A DNA stretch of 64,000 nt. Source: Owenia fusiformis. Taxonomy: Eukaryota > Annelida > Polychaeta > Sabellida > Oweniidae. Of the stretch, positions 1-15,500 are shown one piece after another. The notes beneath the pieces are model-generated. The model worked only from the letters and a program-made list of their open reading frames with translations, did no database searches and was not told where the DNA came from. The position numbers and the translations under genes were made by a program. Location: the NCBI GenBank assembly GCA_903813345.2, contig CAIIXF020000009.1, positions 24,402,740 through 24,466,739 of the forward strand, in the 5' to 3' direction. Numbering within the stretch: the first letter of the stretch is position 1; each line of letters opens with the position of its first letter.

Positions 1-537
1 AGTGTACATACTGCAAAGTGTCATGGTAAATGGCACAACAAAGATTAGAGACGAGTTGAAAGTAACTGACTTTCAACAATTGTCATAAAGACTTCAATAA
101 CACAAATTCCATGATCAGATATCTCAATGTATTTCCAAATAATGATTTTCCAATTACTCAAAAGATCATGTTTACTTTTTACCATATGACTGTATGACAA
201 CACAACAAACATTTGTTTATCATATCTTCCTTTTGAAAATGTTATGTTAATTAATTTTTACACTGGAGGAAATAAAGTCATATGAAAAAAAGAAAAGAAA
301 ACGCCAACCGTAAGGCGACCGTAGCTTCCCAAGATCGAGAGAAATATGCAGTTTATATTATATCTAAACTATTTAGATTTTCTTAATCAAATTTGTGAAG
401 CTACGGCCGCCGTAGAGCAAATATAACTGTATCGTAAAAAAACAATGAGTTTTAGGTATTTTGAAATTAATGCTTCCGACATTTACACTCTCTTTTCTTC
501 GGTCCAGATAATAAACATTCAATTGAAACTGACTTAC

Positions 538-3500
538 CGACGATCCGAAATATGAAAGGTCTTCCAAGCACTCTTTGAAAATATCGGCCATAGTGGAATC
601 ATCATATGAGAAGTCTTCTAGGGTTTTGTTTATCATAGCAAGTTTAGGGATTGCCGCCTGAAGAGCCAGTGCTATTGCCCATCCCGAATCGTAGGCATAC
701 GTGTGACTTAAAGATAGCTCCCCGTCATCTATATATTTGGAATACCTCGACCATGCCCTATCGTTGATTTCACTAGGTGTCTGCAATGATAGTGACTGTA
801 TATTACTGAAGAGTCTTGATTCAATTCCCCACCCTTTCTCTATCATCTAATTCTGAGTAAGAGAGGGAGTAGAGCAGAATATATAGGGCCTTGATGCAAG
901 ACATATACTAAATGATAAGATTATAAATACATAACAGAACCATTATGATTATTTCGATGAAGAAAGCGTCTGGGGCACAATAGGTGATTAACCCTCGGAG
1001 GGTGAGGTATTCAGAGAGAAACATGTCGAAGTAGAGTAAACAAGATTCTTAGTACTGTACTTTGTTGAACATATCATTCCAGGCCTTTCTTTCATTTATC
1101 CCCTCAAGGAGGACATGACTTAGAGACAAGTCCTTGGATATTGTATCAGATGATGTCAATGATACAATCAGGGATGTTTTTATCTTACCATGCCAGAAAT
1201 TGTTTTTTCACTACTCTCTGAGAGATATTTCTGCTCCATTCCAATATATCCCTCCGCTGCAGTATAGAGTTCTTCTACTGAACATGAGCTGTTAGGCGCA
1301 ACGCCGTAAATTGGTTGCGTTTTGACGGGCCATCCAGGTGTGGCAGCCCAATTCATTAACATCCAAACGTATTTATCGCCGGTGATTCCTATTTTGTAGG
1401 CCTACATAGTGTAATAACAATAAAAACGTGTCATCATTCTGGTTATGAAAGATCCAGGTCGAATGCTCTTAAAGATTACATTTACTTACATTTTTCATCA
1501 ATGGCATACCGCGGATAATAATAAAATTGATGAAGGGATTGCATTGTTTGGAATTTTACTAAAAACTCTTTCAGTACGCTTCTTAACGCATCTATGGAAA
1601 TTGATTGTGTTTCTTTAATCATGGTCTAAAAATATATATAAGTACAACGCACTTTATTGTAGGAATGATTTATTGTTGACACTCATTGACCGAGTTCCAT
1701 GTGCATTTGACTTTACATGACTTACCTCACAGAATACTTGTCGGACGTAAAGGTCATTAATGTTTGCAACAATAATTCTGGCATCATATTGCTGAAAGAA
1801 ACAGACTATATAATAAGATCTCTAAATACCCCAGGGACTCTTATTAGTTGGACACTTTTCTGCGCCGCGGCATTTTGTTTCACATTGTTTAAGAATATAA
1901 TTTGAAACTGCAGTGACATTATTAATGATGATACTCAAACAAAATGGCATTCAATTTTCCTGAGCTGAAACAAATATAGAACAGAACTGAACCAAGACAT
2001 AGATAATTCATATTGAGAATCTCTAAAATTGCTCATCAACTAGGTTTGCGATAAAGATACAGAGTAAGTCAAACTAATAACACAAACAAATGTTTATAAC
2101 TCGGTCATTCAGCATGAGTTTAAGGTTAAATATTAAACTATTTTTTCATTCTACCAAGCGTCCATGGTCCTTTCCTAATGGTCACGATTTTATGGCCATT
2201 TTACGAAATATGCTCAAAATGCCACTCTCGTTTCTGGAGCAAACTTGAACGCATAATCGGGTGTGAACGCATAATCGGGTGTTATTCTGCCTACACCGTA
2301 CGCAGCGGGTGTTATGCTGCCTACACGCTCACGCATCGGGTGTTATTCTGCCTACACACTCGCGCATCGGGTGTTATTCTGCCTACACACTCACGCATCG
2401 GGTGTTATTCTGACTACACACTCACGCATCGGGTGTTATTCTAACTACACACTCACGCATCGGGTGTTATTCTGCCTACACACTCATGTATCAGGTGTTA
2501 TTCTGACTACACACTCACACATCGGGTGTTATTCTGCCTACACACTCACGCATCGGATGTTATTCTGACTACACACTCACGCATCGGGTGTTATTCTGAC
2601 TACACACTCACGCATCGGGTGTTATTCTGACTACACACTCACGCATCGGGTGTTATTCTGCCTACACACTCATGTATCAGGTGTTATTCTGCCTACACAC
2701 TCATGCATCGGGTGCTATTCTGCTTACACACTCACATATATCTTGTTTAATGGCTCCCATCTTCCTTCATCCCTTGTTTCAACTCTCCGATGGTCTAGAG
2801 TTGCAAGTGTACATATAAATTCTCTTTGAAATTGCCCCAAAGATAAAGGTTGGGGGTTCAATCATATCAGGTGAGTTTGGCATGTTTCGGCATTTGGGGC
2901 ATTTGGAACATTTTTTGGGTAACCTTTTTTGGCTCACCCTGTATAATTGAATGTACCTCTAATTTGAGTTCCTTGGGGGATTATTTTGTATAATTCAGAC
3001 ATTGTAAATAAGATAGAGAAAAAATCTAGAGCATCAAAAAGTTTATGAAAGAGATTTGTCTGCACAGGGAAAACTATTCCAAGATTAAGAATTATGAAAA
3101 TCCATTTAAAACAAGACCTTCATGCAACCATGTGCAACATGACCTCACCCAATACGACCATGCGCAACATGACCTCAATTCATGCAACCATGTGCAACAT
3201 GACTTCACCCAATACGACCATGCGCAACATGACCTCAATTCATGCAACCATGCGCAACATGACTTCACCCAATACGACCATGCGCAACATGACCTCAATT
3301 CATGCAACCATGTGCAACATGACTTCACCCAATACGACCATGCGCAACATGACCTCAATTCATGCAACCATGTGGAACATGACTTCACCCAATACGACCA
3401 TGCGCAATATGACCTCAATTCATGCAACCATGTGCAACAAGACCTCACTCCATACGACCATGCGCAGCATAACTCCACTCCGTACAACACCCAATGACCG

Positions 3501-6500
3501 CTACAGAAGCAATTGTTGATTATACGTGACAAAATAACAAATAAATCAGGATTGTACTTATATCTGCCAAGAATAATGCCTCCTATGTCTATCAATCGTT
3601 TAGCTAAATTACCATCTTCAAATAACTAAAAATAAAAAACTGCTTCCATTCTGCTCAGATTCTCATATGTTAATTTTGATATCTCCGTTTCGTGACGTTT
3701 TGAAAAATGGCAATTTTTCTTTGACATAAATAACCAAAAATAATTCGATTGATATTTGATACGATACACGAAATAAGAGGGATGTTAATGTCATGAATCA
3801 TCAGGTTTAGTCATGAATGATTCGAATGGTGAACTTATTAAAAAATAACATGATATTCTTACTGATCATGCCTTACCACTTATACGTTAATTTTCCTGTT
3901 GTTATGATAAAGTCTCGATAACATACCACAAATAAGGAAAAAATGCAGTGTTGGAAACTAGATTGAGTCACGTGATATAGCAGAATCATCACCGCCTCAA
4001 TGACGTCATATGAGGCCTTTTCATAAATATAATCATTTGAATTCGCGTAGGTAATACATTAGATCATTTCTCACTTAAAACACATCGTCTTAACTGCATT
4101 TCAATATTTTTTTTGATCAAGATATCTAAACTCGCCAATTTTCTCTCTGAAGTGTTATTGTAGATTTAACACTTTTGATTATTAGTCGTGAAGTAAAAAA
4201 CATAAATTATAACAAGTTATCAATAAGATAACATTCAGATGGTTGAATCAAACATGTCAAAGGTCAAAATTACTTGGATCGGTCAAATATCGTTAACTTT
4301 GTCATTCCGAGGAATATTATTTTTTTGATATTTGGTACATCTATAGATCATGTGTGCAAATATTGGCTAAACAATGTATATGAACTATAATCGGTTATAG
4401 CATGAGGGTGAGCAGTGGTGATTCTATGTGTGATAAGTCGTTCACCTTTAACGTTTTCACTTGTCCAGCAATATAGTCATCGTCGCTAGCGGTTAGGACA
4501 CCTGCGGAGACGAGTGTCATTCCTTCTGCAGCAAGCTGATTGTGAAAGTCATCCATTTGCTGTAAATAATCAAGAAATCAATACATTTCGGATGCATCGA
4601 AATCAGCGAAAGCATCATCTAACTAACTAATTGGAAAGAGCATTTTTTGCAATAACAATGCAGAACAATACACATTGGCACCACTTGCCATTTGTTACAG
4701 ACCCCGAACGCATGACGCCAAACACCATCCACAAAAAAACTTCAAAAGATTAAAGGTAAATCACGGGGGAAGTTGCAAATGGACTGCTTTCCCTAGTGAA
4801 GGTTGTGATTGGGTTAACAGATACCTATGATTAAATAATTTTTCATGTTTTGCAAATCCAGCTCCTTCATTAATTTCTTACAATGAAATGAAATTCCCAT
4901 TGCATTTTTGTTTTCTTGCTATTTTAGTTTTTTATCGACAAATTATCATCAAATAACAAATCCAGAGAGAGAGTCAATCTAAGTGCAATCAGCATCCATG
5001 ATGCAAGTTGTTTTTGATATGAAACGCTGTTGTTCATAAAATTCTCACCTGAGCGTTCATAAGCTATTTTGATTAATTTCACAATGTGTGTTTGCGCAAA
5101 GACAGAACTATGACGGTTAAATAACTTTGTGAACTAGAAAATGTACCTAACCGACTTGAACCTCCTTTTAATTAAATTTAAATCTTTAGATACTTTATTT
5201 GCTCCAGTTTTCTTGTTCATTTATTAGTAAGTACCTATATTGCACAATCAATGGTTCGATCGGTTCGGTTTTTAACGAAACGTTAATTAATGAGGGAAAA
5301 TTACCGTTCGCAAATACACGTTCGGTAAAATAAAGTAGATCGAAAAATGCCTGACTTAAAAATCGCATTACTTAAATGGTATCTGCAAATAAATGTGCAA
5401 AATAAAAAGATTATAAAGGCTAATTTTATTTTATATTCTTTATCATAGCAGAATATAATAATGCGATAAGAACCGAAAATAACTGAACCGAAAACCAAAC
5501 TAAGGGAGTCAAAAACCGAACCTGAGTAATAATTATGCCCATTCTCCTAAAATATTACAATAACATGATTATCTTCAAAATAAGAATTTTTTTTCTTTTA
5601 CCTAGTTCCAAGGATATTGACGTTTGAATTTTGGAAAAATCTCATTGGCTGCCATTATAAACGGCTCTCAATGTGGCTTTACTAAAGTGTCCTTTTTTTC
5701 AAAAAGTCCACTGTGAAATTTTCTAATATTGCAGATTTCTATAGTTAATATAGTGATTTAAAAAATCAAACAGGTACATTTCTAAAAATTTCTTGTTTTT
5801 GATATATCTAACCGTTAAAATTGTAAAAAACCTATATTTGATATATTTAACCGTTAAAATTATAAAATACCTATATTGAGCCCCATGTTAATTTATCAAT
5901 CTGCTAAAGACCCCCTGCAGAACATTTTAGAGTAAAAATCACCATTCTCCTGGTATGTTACAATAACATGATTATCTTCAAAATAAGAAGGGTTGACGTT
6001 TTTTTCTTTTCCCTACTTCCAAAGATATTGGCGTTTAAATTTTGGATATTCCCATTGGCTGCCATTATAAACGCATATCAATATGGTTTTGCTAAAGTGT
6101 TCTTTTCTCAAAAAGTCCACTCTGGACTTTTCTAACATTGCAGATTTCTATAGTTAATATAGCGATTTAAAAAAAATCAAACAGGTACATTTCTAAAAAT
6201 TTCTTGTTTTTGATAATATTTAACCGTTAAAATTATAAAAAACCTATATTGAACCCCATGTTAATTTATCAATCTTCAAAAGACCCCCTGCAGAACAGTT
6301 TTAGAGTAAAAATCACCATTCTCCTGGTCAAAATAAGAAGGGTTAATTTTTTTCTTTTACCTAGTTCCAAAGATATTGACGTTTGAATTTTGGAAAAATC
6401 CCATTGGCTGCCATTATAAATGGCTATCAATATGGCTTTACTAAAGTGTCCTTTTCTCAAAAAGTACACTATGGAATTTTCTAATATTGTAGATTTCTAT

Positions 6501-9500
6501 AGTTAATATGTTGATTTTCGAAAAATCAAACAGGTACATTTCTGAATTTTTTTATTTTTAATATATTTAGCCATCAAAAACAATAAAAAAAACTATATTG
6601 TGCCTCATGTTAATTTGTCAATCTTCAACTTAATGGCTGAATATATTAAAAATAAGAAATTTTCAGAAATGTACCTGTTTGATGTTTTTAAAATCAATAT
6701 ATTAACTATAGAAATCTGCAATATTAGAAAATTCCACAATGGACTTTTTGAGAAAAGGACATTTTAGCAAAGCCATGCTGATAGCGGTTTAAAATGGCAG
6801 CCAATGGGGATTTTCGAAAATTCAAAGGCAAATATCTTTGGAACAAGGTCAAAGAAAAAACTGTTAACCCTTCTTATTTTGAAGATAACCATGTTATTGT
6901 AACAAACTAGGAAAATGGGCATTATTACTCGAAAACTGTTCTGCAGGGGGTCTTTTGAAGATTGATAAACTAATATGGGGCTCAATATAGGTTTTTATAG
7001 TGTTTAACGGCTAAATATATCAAAAATAAGAAATTTTCAGAGGTAAAAGAAAAAACGTTCATCCTTCTTATTTTGAACATAATGATGTTATTGTAACATT
7101 CTAGGAGAATGGGCATTATTACTCTAAAACTGTGTTCTGCAGGGGGTCTTTTGAAGATTGATAAATTAACATGGGGTTCAATGTAGGTTTTTATAGTTTT
7201 AACGGCTAAATATATCAAAAATAAGAAATTTTCAGAAATGTAGCTGTTTGATTTTTTTAAAATCAATATATCAACTATAGAAATCTGCAATATTAGAAAA
7301 TTCCACAATGGACTTTTTGAGGAAAGGACACTTTAGTAAAGCGATATTGATAGGCATTTATAATGGCAGCCAATGGGGAATTTCCAAAATTCAAACGTCA
7401 ATATCTTAAGAAGTAGGCAAAAGAAAAAATTCAACCCTTCTTATTTTCAAGATAATCATGTTATTGTAACATTCTGGGAATATGGGCTTTATTACTCTAG
7501 AACTGTTCTACAGGGGGTCTTTTGAAGATTGATAAATCAACATGGAGCTCAATGTAAATATGCAAATTTTTTGAGGACTGCCAACTGGGGCCAGTTTTCA
7601 GCACCACTTTGTTAGATATCAAAAATGTATGTATTAATGACACTTAGGTCAAAAAAATGTGCTTTATATATAGCAAGTGCAATTCAAGGGTTTTATTGCC
7701 TTAACTGGCTCCACTAAATATCATATCGGCACTTTAAACGATGCATAACTGTATACATGAATTGAAACCTAAAATCAAACTATAATTACACATTGTAAAA
7801 TACATTTGCACGCTAAATACCGTTTACCGTGTTTAACCTTTGTTGTCTAAGTACCATCACAATTACGTTGTAAAACATTACAAATGTCATGGAGACATCC
7901 TCTATATTAAATGGCACATTTTAACATTGATGAACGTAAGCTACATGGAGTCATGTTTTACGAACATTTGATTTCATGGGAATGTGATCCAATACGTGAT
8001 ATTAATAGTCGTATAACATCAAGCTCCTAGGGCCAATAATGCTGAATTCAGCCTCGGCCCTGTCATTTGTAGATCATATTGTATTTAGTAAAATAAAGAA
8101 GCCATAAAAACTATCAAGCTCCTTAAATTATACTTGTATTATTGGTGGAATCAGTTAGGCGATCAATTGATGATTTGCGATCACCGGATGGATTCTATCT
8201 TGAAGTGACGTCACAATTAGGTCACTCAGCTTTAGATGTTTGATTTTGAGAGATTATCTTCTATATTTCGTGCTTTATTGATTTATTTTTCACGAAAGCG
8301 TTCTATTTGACTAGATCAACATTCATGGTAAGTGCATACCAAGTCTAAGATCTTACTGACGTGATTTAGATAGCGGTTAAGCGCCCCCCGATTTTGAAGG
8401 CATCGATGTTTAGTATAAATTTCACCCAAACTTCGCACATATATAGATATATACTCATGATCTAGTCAAATCGGCATACCTGGTAAATATCCGACCCATG
8501 GTTTTCATAAAAGAAACGACAATATTTTTTGCACAAAACTGCCACGTGTCCGCCATTTCGTGATTCCATCATGTCTAATATCATTTCTATATGACGTCAC
8601 ACCAATAAGACGAAATACGTGACAACAGTATCCATAAACAAAATTCCTGAATTCTGATCGCAAAAGGTCAATTGCACATGCTATTGTATATAGCGCCATT
8701 TTTTGACATAAGTATCATTAGGCTTAATACATATATTCTTGATATCTAACAAAGTGGTGTTGAAAGGTTGCTCCAGTTGATAATTAGCAGGCCTCGAAAA
8801 TTTTGCACTTGAGCTCCATGTTACTTTATCATTCTTCAAAAGACCCTGCAGAACAGTTTCAGAATATTAATGCCCATTCTCCAAGGAGGATTGGCTCCCA
8901 GAATGCAACACCGATATTCTGCAAAACAATCGCCTAGCGATAGCTTTGTTGGAGAGTATCGGGTCATTCTCCATGCAGTCGTACAAATTATACAGACACG
9001 AATAGCAAATGACGCATGCGTGGAGATTAAAGAATATCGAGTTGGAACCCTGGCTTCCAATCCTCCTTGCCCATTCTCCTAGTATGTTACAATAACATGA
9101 TTATCTTCAAAAAAGAGTGGCTAAATCTTTTCTTTTAACTACTTCCAAAGATATTGGCGAATTGGAAATTCCCCATTGGCTGCTATTATAAATCGCTATC
9201 AATATGGCTTTACTAAAGTGTTCTTTTCTCAAAAGGTCCACTGTGGAATTTTCTAATATTGCAGATTTCATTAGTTAATATATTGATTTTAAAAATATCA
9301 AACAGGTACATTTCTAAAAATTTCGTATATTTAATATATTAAGCCCCATGGCCCCATTTGACCTTTTAGGTTTTATTTGGCCAATTTATAAAAAATGGGC
9401 CTTAATTTTTCAAAATTTGGGCCCAACTTTTGGGTTGAGGGCCCAAAATCTTTTCCAAACTCAAAATCCCCCCCCCCCTTGTTAATTGCTGGACCCGCCA

Positions 9501-12500
9501 CTAGTTTGTGTAAATAATATCAGACTTACTGAAACATACGGCTCTTCTTGAATTGTAAGAGTTGCAACACGTGCCCAACCAAACTCCTTCATGATTGCTA
9601 CCCTAACTGGGTTAAACGATCGTTCATTGAAGTTCATCCTGTATATGTTTGGGAACTGTTTTCTATTGTTTAGAGTGGTCGCTTTGGCAGAGTATAACAG
9701 CTGAAATGGAAACATACGATCGTAAAGGAACATGACGATAGAGCTCTTAACGTGTAATGATGAGTCCGGAGTATTAGGTGAAATAATGGCCGATGGCCCG
9801 TTAGGCCCGAGGCCATTATTTTCTCATAAGACCCAGGACGAATGGTTTATCCGACTCAAACCCCACACTGACTCTTATGAAAGGTAAATGATACATGATT
9901 CAATACTCACACTTTACTTTTAAAAAACTGATTTCTTTTGTATTGACTATTCAACTAGAGACGTGAGTTGATAGGTGAGTGGGGTGTAATTGATTTAGGT
10001 TTAGTGCACTACATGTGACAGTCCAGGTGAGGACATTTCAAATGGATGGAGGAGAATTTTTTAGTAAGCTTATCTCAATACTTTAGGTAGCAACATAAAA
10101 TGATGAATTGTTATATTTTAAAGAATGCACAGTAACAAAAGAAGAATACATATAGATTTGTATATATATTGTTTTGAAATGACGGATAGTATCAAAAACT
10201 GTCAATCGTCTATTGTACCACACTGGATTTTGATAGTTTGCAAAAAATTAAAAACTAGAGAAAGGGAATGTACTTTTCTTTTGTTACAAATGCACATTCT
10301 TTAGAATAAACTACACTAAATTCATTCTATTTTGTTGCTACTTAATTGGGGTTTAAATGTATTAATTGTCGAGCATTCTATTGTCGACAATTGAAACAAT
10401 TTTATAGTTTGATTGATTTCGTTCGACAATTTCGTCGAATTTTACAGCTCGTCATTGATGTAGCTCTATCATGTAGCTATCGTGTTAAAGCATCGTAACA
10501 TAGTGTATAGTCTTAATAACAAGTATCACTTTCATTAATCACAATATATCATCACTACGATTCTTAGAAGATTAATTTAAGATTGGAAAAACAGCACAGT
10601 CAACAGGTAAATCCTTGTGATGAATGTGAGTTTTCTTATCAGACATTTTATATTTTAGAGTTCATTAAGTAATCGATATTTGTACTTGACATTTTCTCCT
10701 AAACTGCTAAGCTATTAATTACAAGATGTGAACCAGAGTTTTATTGTAGAGCCACGCCCATGTGAGTAATGTCAATGTCTGTTGATTTATAACTATTTGT
10801 AACGTATCTTAACACCTACTGGTAGGCAAAATTCCGTCGCATAACGTTTGTTTACACGATCATCACATTTGCGCCGGTAGACGGCCGACATGAGGTAAGA
10901 GCCGACCGGCTCCCCTGACGGCCAGGCGCCGGTGACGTTTTATGATGTCTTGGAGTTGCCGTGAGTATGGTAACATTAGATAAGGACACCGCAAATAAAT
11001 TACAAGATTAAATCTTAACTGACACCTGAAGGACATAGAAGACTAATCAAAAGGCCATCGAAACTAAGCTTGTATTCGCGAATGCAATTAACGGCTAATC
11101 AAATCAAACTTATCAAAAGGCTATCGAAACTTAGCTTGTGTTCACGAATGCAACTAACGGCTAGTGGCTACCGGATTAATCTACTATGTTATGACCAACT
11201 CATTTAAATATGAATTGAAAATGGCAGGTACGGTTCTATTCATATTTTAATGAGTTGCCCATGAAATAGTAGGTTAATCCGGTAGCCGACAGGCGTTATT
11301 TGCATTCGCGAATACAAACTAATCAAGACTATGTATCGAAAGGATATCACAAGGCTATATAACGACGAGATGGCTGGATGATATGAATGCGGCTACCTTA
11401 CGATTGCCGACATATGGCGCCTGTCCAGACATTGGGGGGGGGGGGGGGGTCTAGGGCACATCTGGGAACATGTAAAATTGCTCAAAAATCCCAAGATGAC
11501 CGTACAATGTCCTACCGAGTTGGTCCCGATGAGTTTTGATCAGAAGTTGCGATAACAAGCTTACGACAACAGTACGTCCGATGATGACCGAAAATAGCCG
11601 AATACAATCGAAGATATTTGAAACTTGGTATGCCGTATAGCGACTGAATAACGATGTGAAAAATATCACACGGATCCCCTTTAAAATATCAGAAATATCT
11701 TTGGCTGTTATAATACTTTGTGTATCTAAAGATAACACCTTGATCGTGGGATACGACAAATAAACCCCAAGAAATATTGTCCTGGTGTGCATTATAACAT
11801 ACCCAAAGACGCGTAATTTATAAGCCGAACTGGGTCAAATGACAACTTGAATCTGGACAATACTAGTAAATGCAGAAGTCAATATTCACTTTTCCAACGG
11901 AGATCATTAACATTGTATTCCTCAAGTACAAAAACGTAACTTACGAAGTTGTTTTTTGATATCATGAACCGATTTCGAGATTTAATAAAAAAAATATTGT
12001 CAATCTGTGTCGGAGAATAAAAAAGATGTTGTTTTACAAATTCAGGGAAGAAGATAATAAAATGTGAATGGACATTATATTAGGTTTAGAATCTAAAAAT
12101 GAGGTTAATTGAGCTGTCACGACAATAACTGACCACCGCTAGCGCTTCATTAAGGTTGGAGACCGGAGAAGAAATTCCCTTTGGCAACCATTATAACGTT
12201 AACGTTTACGTACAGGGTGGTCCAAAAATGGGACACTCTTATTTCAAAAAAAAAATTGATTTTATTGATGAAAAGAATAAAATCATGGCAACCAACATCT
12301 GTATAAATAACGTCATTTACGTTTCAAACCGGTTTTCAAAAACTTGCAAAAACCAAGTTCTTTGTCACGAGATACAGTTGTTCAATATGTCCTCCATTTT
12401 GATCAATTATAGCACCCAGTCTTGGCTTTGACTGGTCAATAGCATCATTGATATGCTGTTGAGACAATGAATTCCACCATTTTTGGACCACCCTGTATAT

Positions 12501-15500
12501 CTGTAAATTACGAAAAGTATAAAACTTTGAGCAAATTAAATAAATGGTATTTGCGTTAATAGAAAAAACATATTTTACTGAAAAATGGCGACCATTTTGA
12601 AGTCAGCACACTTCTTGAAAATCCAGCCACCCAATCAAAATAGCTTTCACTCAAAATATGTAATGTGGGCCACGTTACCACAAACTCACATAAGCATTAA
12701 AAATGATCTGCTGATTGGAGCTGTGTATGTACCTCCATACAATACCAAATACTCAAAACTGGAAGCATTCGATGAAATCGAAAGTGAAATTATGATGCTG
12801 AGAGGCAATAGGGAAATATGTCTTGGGGGAGACTTTAATGCACACACAAGCAACGCATTACATATTCTCGAATATGAAACTGGTGGGGATTCTATACCCG
12901 ATATTGAAACCGAGATTAATTGTAATAGCGCAAATGAAATAAAGGACACCTTACTACACTTAATATGCCTATTATTTGCGTAAGTGTGGATGTGAAATTA
13001 GATTTGTATGGGACTCGACTGATTGAACTATGTAAAGCTCAAAAAATGGTAATTATGAATGGCCGATGTGGCCTCGACAATAAGATAGGAAAATCAACAA
13101 CCAGAGACATTTCCGTAATTGATTATGTAATTGTTACCGCATCTTTACTGTGCGAGATAAATGAATTTAAAGTGTGTGATTTTAATGGAATAATATCGGA
13201 CATACATTGTGGAATTGACTTTAACATCTCAGCCCCAATACAGCACAAACCCTCTGATTCACAACCTGGAATTAATGAACCGGCAAATCTACAAAAAAGA
13301 CCGAAAAGATGGGAAAGTAATCAATCCACTTATTTTTGTGAAAACATTGAGGATTCAATGGTCGATACTATTACTGAAAAGCTGACTGCAAATACCATCA
13401 CCATTGAAAATGCAGCTGAATCAATAAATGAATTATTTTATAATGCTGCAATTACAACATTTGGTGCAGTGTCAGTGAACCAGAAACCTTCAAGGCTGAA
13501 AAAGAAAAACCCTTGGTACTCAAATGAGTGTCAATCTCACAGAAAAAAATATCATAAATGCAAAACACAATTTTATCTTAATAAATCTGACTCTAATAAA
13601 TTGGCTTTAATTAATTCACGTAAATCATACAAGAAAGCCATTCGAAAGGCACGAACACATTTTAAGAGAAAACAGATCAAAGATCTAAGAACTCTTAAGA
13701 GTAATAACAGTAGAGACTATTGGGATATTTTGAATGAGAAAAAGAAACCGGAATGTAAGGCATCTCTAGATTCCTTGACTACATTTTTCAAAACATTAAA
13801 CTATGATGATGTAAATTGTCAAAATAATAACGTTAACATGAATGATGATATATTAAATAACAATATAATAGATTGTTCTGATCTGAATTGTCAAATTACA
13901 CCTGAAGAGATCAGGATGATAGTTAAAAACTTGAAGATGGGTAAAAGTCCGGGTGATGATGGTATAATTAATGAATATATTAAGTATTCAATAGATAAGT
14001 TAATACACCTTTATACATTGTTATTCAATAAAGTTTTAGCAGAGGGGGTGGTACCAGAATCGTGGCTTATTGGTATAATAATACCTATATTCAAGAATAA
14101 AGGCACTCGTTTTGACCCGGCAAATTATAGAGGAATCACACTTTTATCATGCCTTGGAAAGTTATTTACTGCAATTTTGAATAAACGACTATATTTATTT
14201 ATAGAGAAAAATAATATTATGAAAGGTAACCAATCAGGTTTCATGCCAGATCAAGGCTGCAATGATCAAATATTTAATCTGTATTTTATCATAGACATAA
14301 TGTTAAATGTGAATAAAAAGAAACTATTTGCAGCATTTGTAGATTTCAAACAATGTTTTGACAAAATAAAAAGAGTGTTATTATGGAAAAAATTGCTTGA
14401 ATATGGTATTAGTGGAAATATATTAAACTGTATCAAAAATATATATGTCAAAGCAAAATCTTGTATTTTCGCAAATGGTCAAAAATCTGAATATTTCCTT
14501 TGTATGAATGGCTTACGAACTGGTGAAATTCTCTCCCCTTTGCTTTTTTCACTCTTTGTAAATGACATGGAGGATTACCTCTTGAATAGTCATAAATGTA
14601 GCTATTTAAACTTAGGTCAAGACATTGAAAACTTTTGTAAAGTATTTTTACTCATGTATGCAGATGACACAGTTATTCTGTCAGACACAAGTGATGGGCT
14701 ACAGAGAGGACTAAATGGTCTTAAGTCATATTGTGATATCAATAATTTGTCTGTTAACACAAAAAAGACAAAAGTTATTATTTTCTCAAAAAGAAAACCC
14801 AAGGGTTTATTTAGATTTACATACAATGGGGAAAATGTTGAAATTAATGACACATTCAAGTATTTAGGAGTTTTATTTTCATATAATTGTAATTTTAGAA
14901 AGGGTGTTGATCAATTGAAGAAACAAGCTGAAAATGCCATGTATGGCGTATTAGGAAAGTGTACAGAAATGAATTTACCAATTGATGTTTAATTAGAATT
15001 GTTTGATACGTTAATATTACCTATTTTGTGTTATGGCTGTGAAATATGGGGATTTTCGAAGGCTATAAAAAATTGTGAAGTCTTACACCTCAAATTTTGT
15101 AAATACATACTCAGAGTAAAAGCAACTACACCCTCGTTCATGATATATGGTGAATTGGGGCGCTACCCTTTGGAAATACACATTAAAACAAGAATGGTAA
15201 ATTTTTGGGGTAAATTGATACAAAGTAAAGCAACAAGTAGTTCCATTTATAAAGCTATGCTTCAATTACATATAAGGGGTATATACAGCTCACCATGGTT
15301 AAGTACAGTAGAAAATATTTTAAATGACTGTGGATTTTCATATATTTGGAATAGACAAGAGTTTATATCAAGGGATGCATTGAAACATATGGTGAAGAGG
15401 AAACTAAAAAATCAATTCCTACAGCAATGGCTATCAGACTTAGATAAATCTAAAACTTCATATTTTACATATTGTAGCATTAAGAACAAATTTATTTTTG

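Noticed and set aside
2178-2568. Overlapping plus-strand frames with repeated RIGCYSAYTLTH-type peptide
   Set aside because: Products of the 31-bp minisatellite; the frame rotates from unit to unit.
3045-3595. Long open frames on both strands encoding repetitive Cys/Trp/His or Met/Thr-rich peptides
   Set aside because: They run through a 30-bp minisatellite whose period is a multiple of 3, so frames stay open by construction; there are no flanking exons or domain.
10855-10935. GC-rich patch with CGCCGG and GGCCGAC motifs as a possible CpG promoter
   Set aside because: Only about 80 bp, partly self-complementary, inside a receptor intron without any adjoining first exon; more likely repeat-derived.
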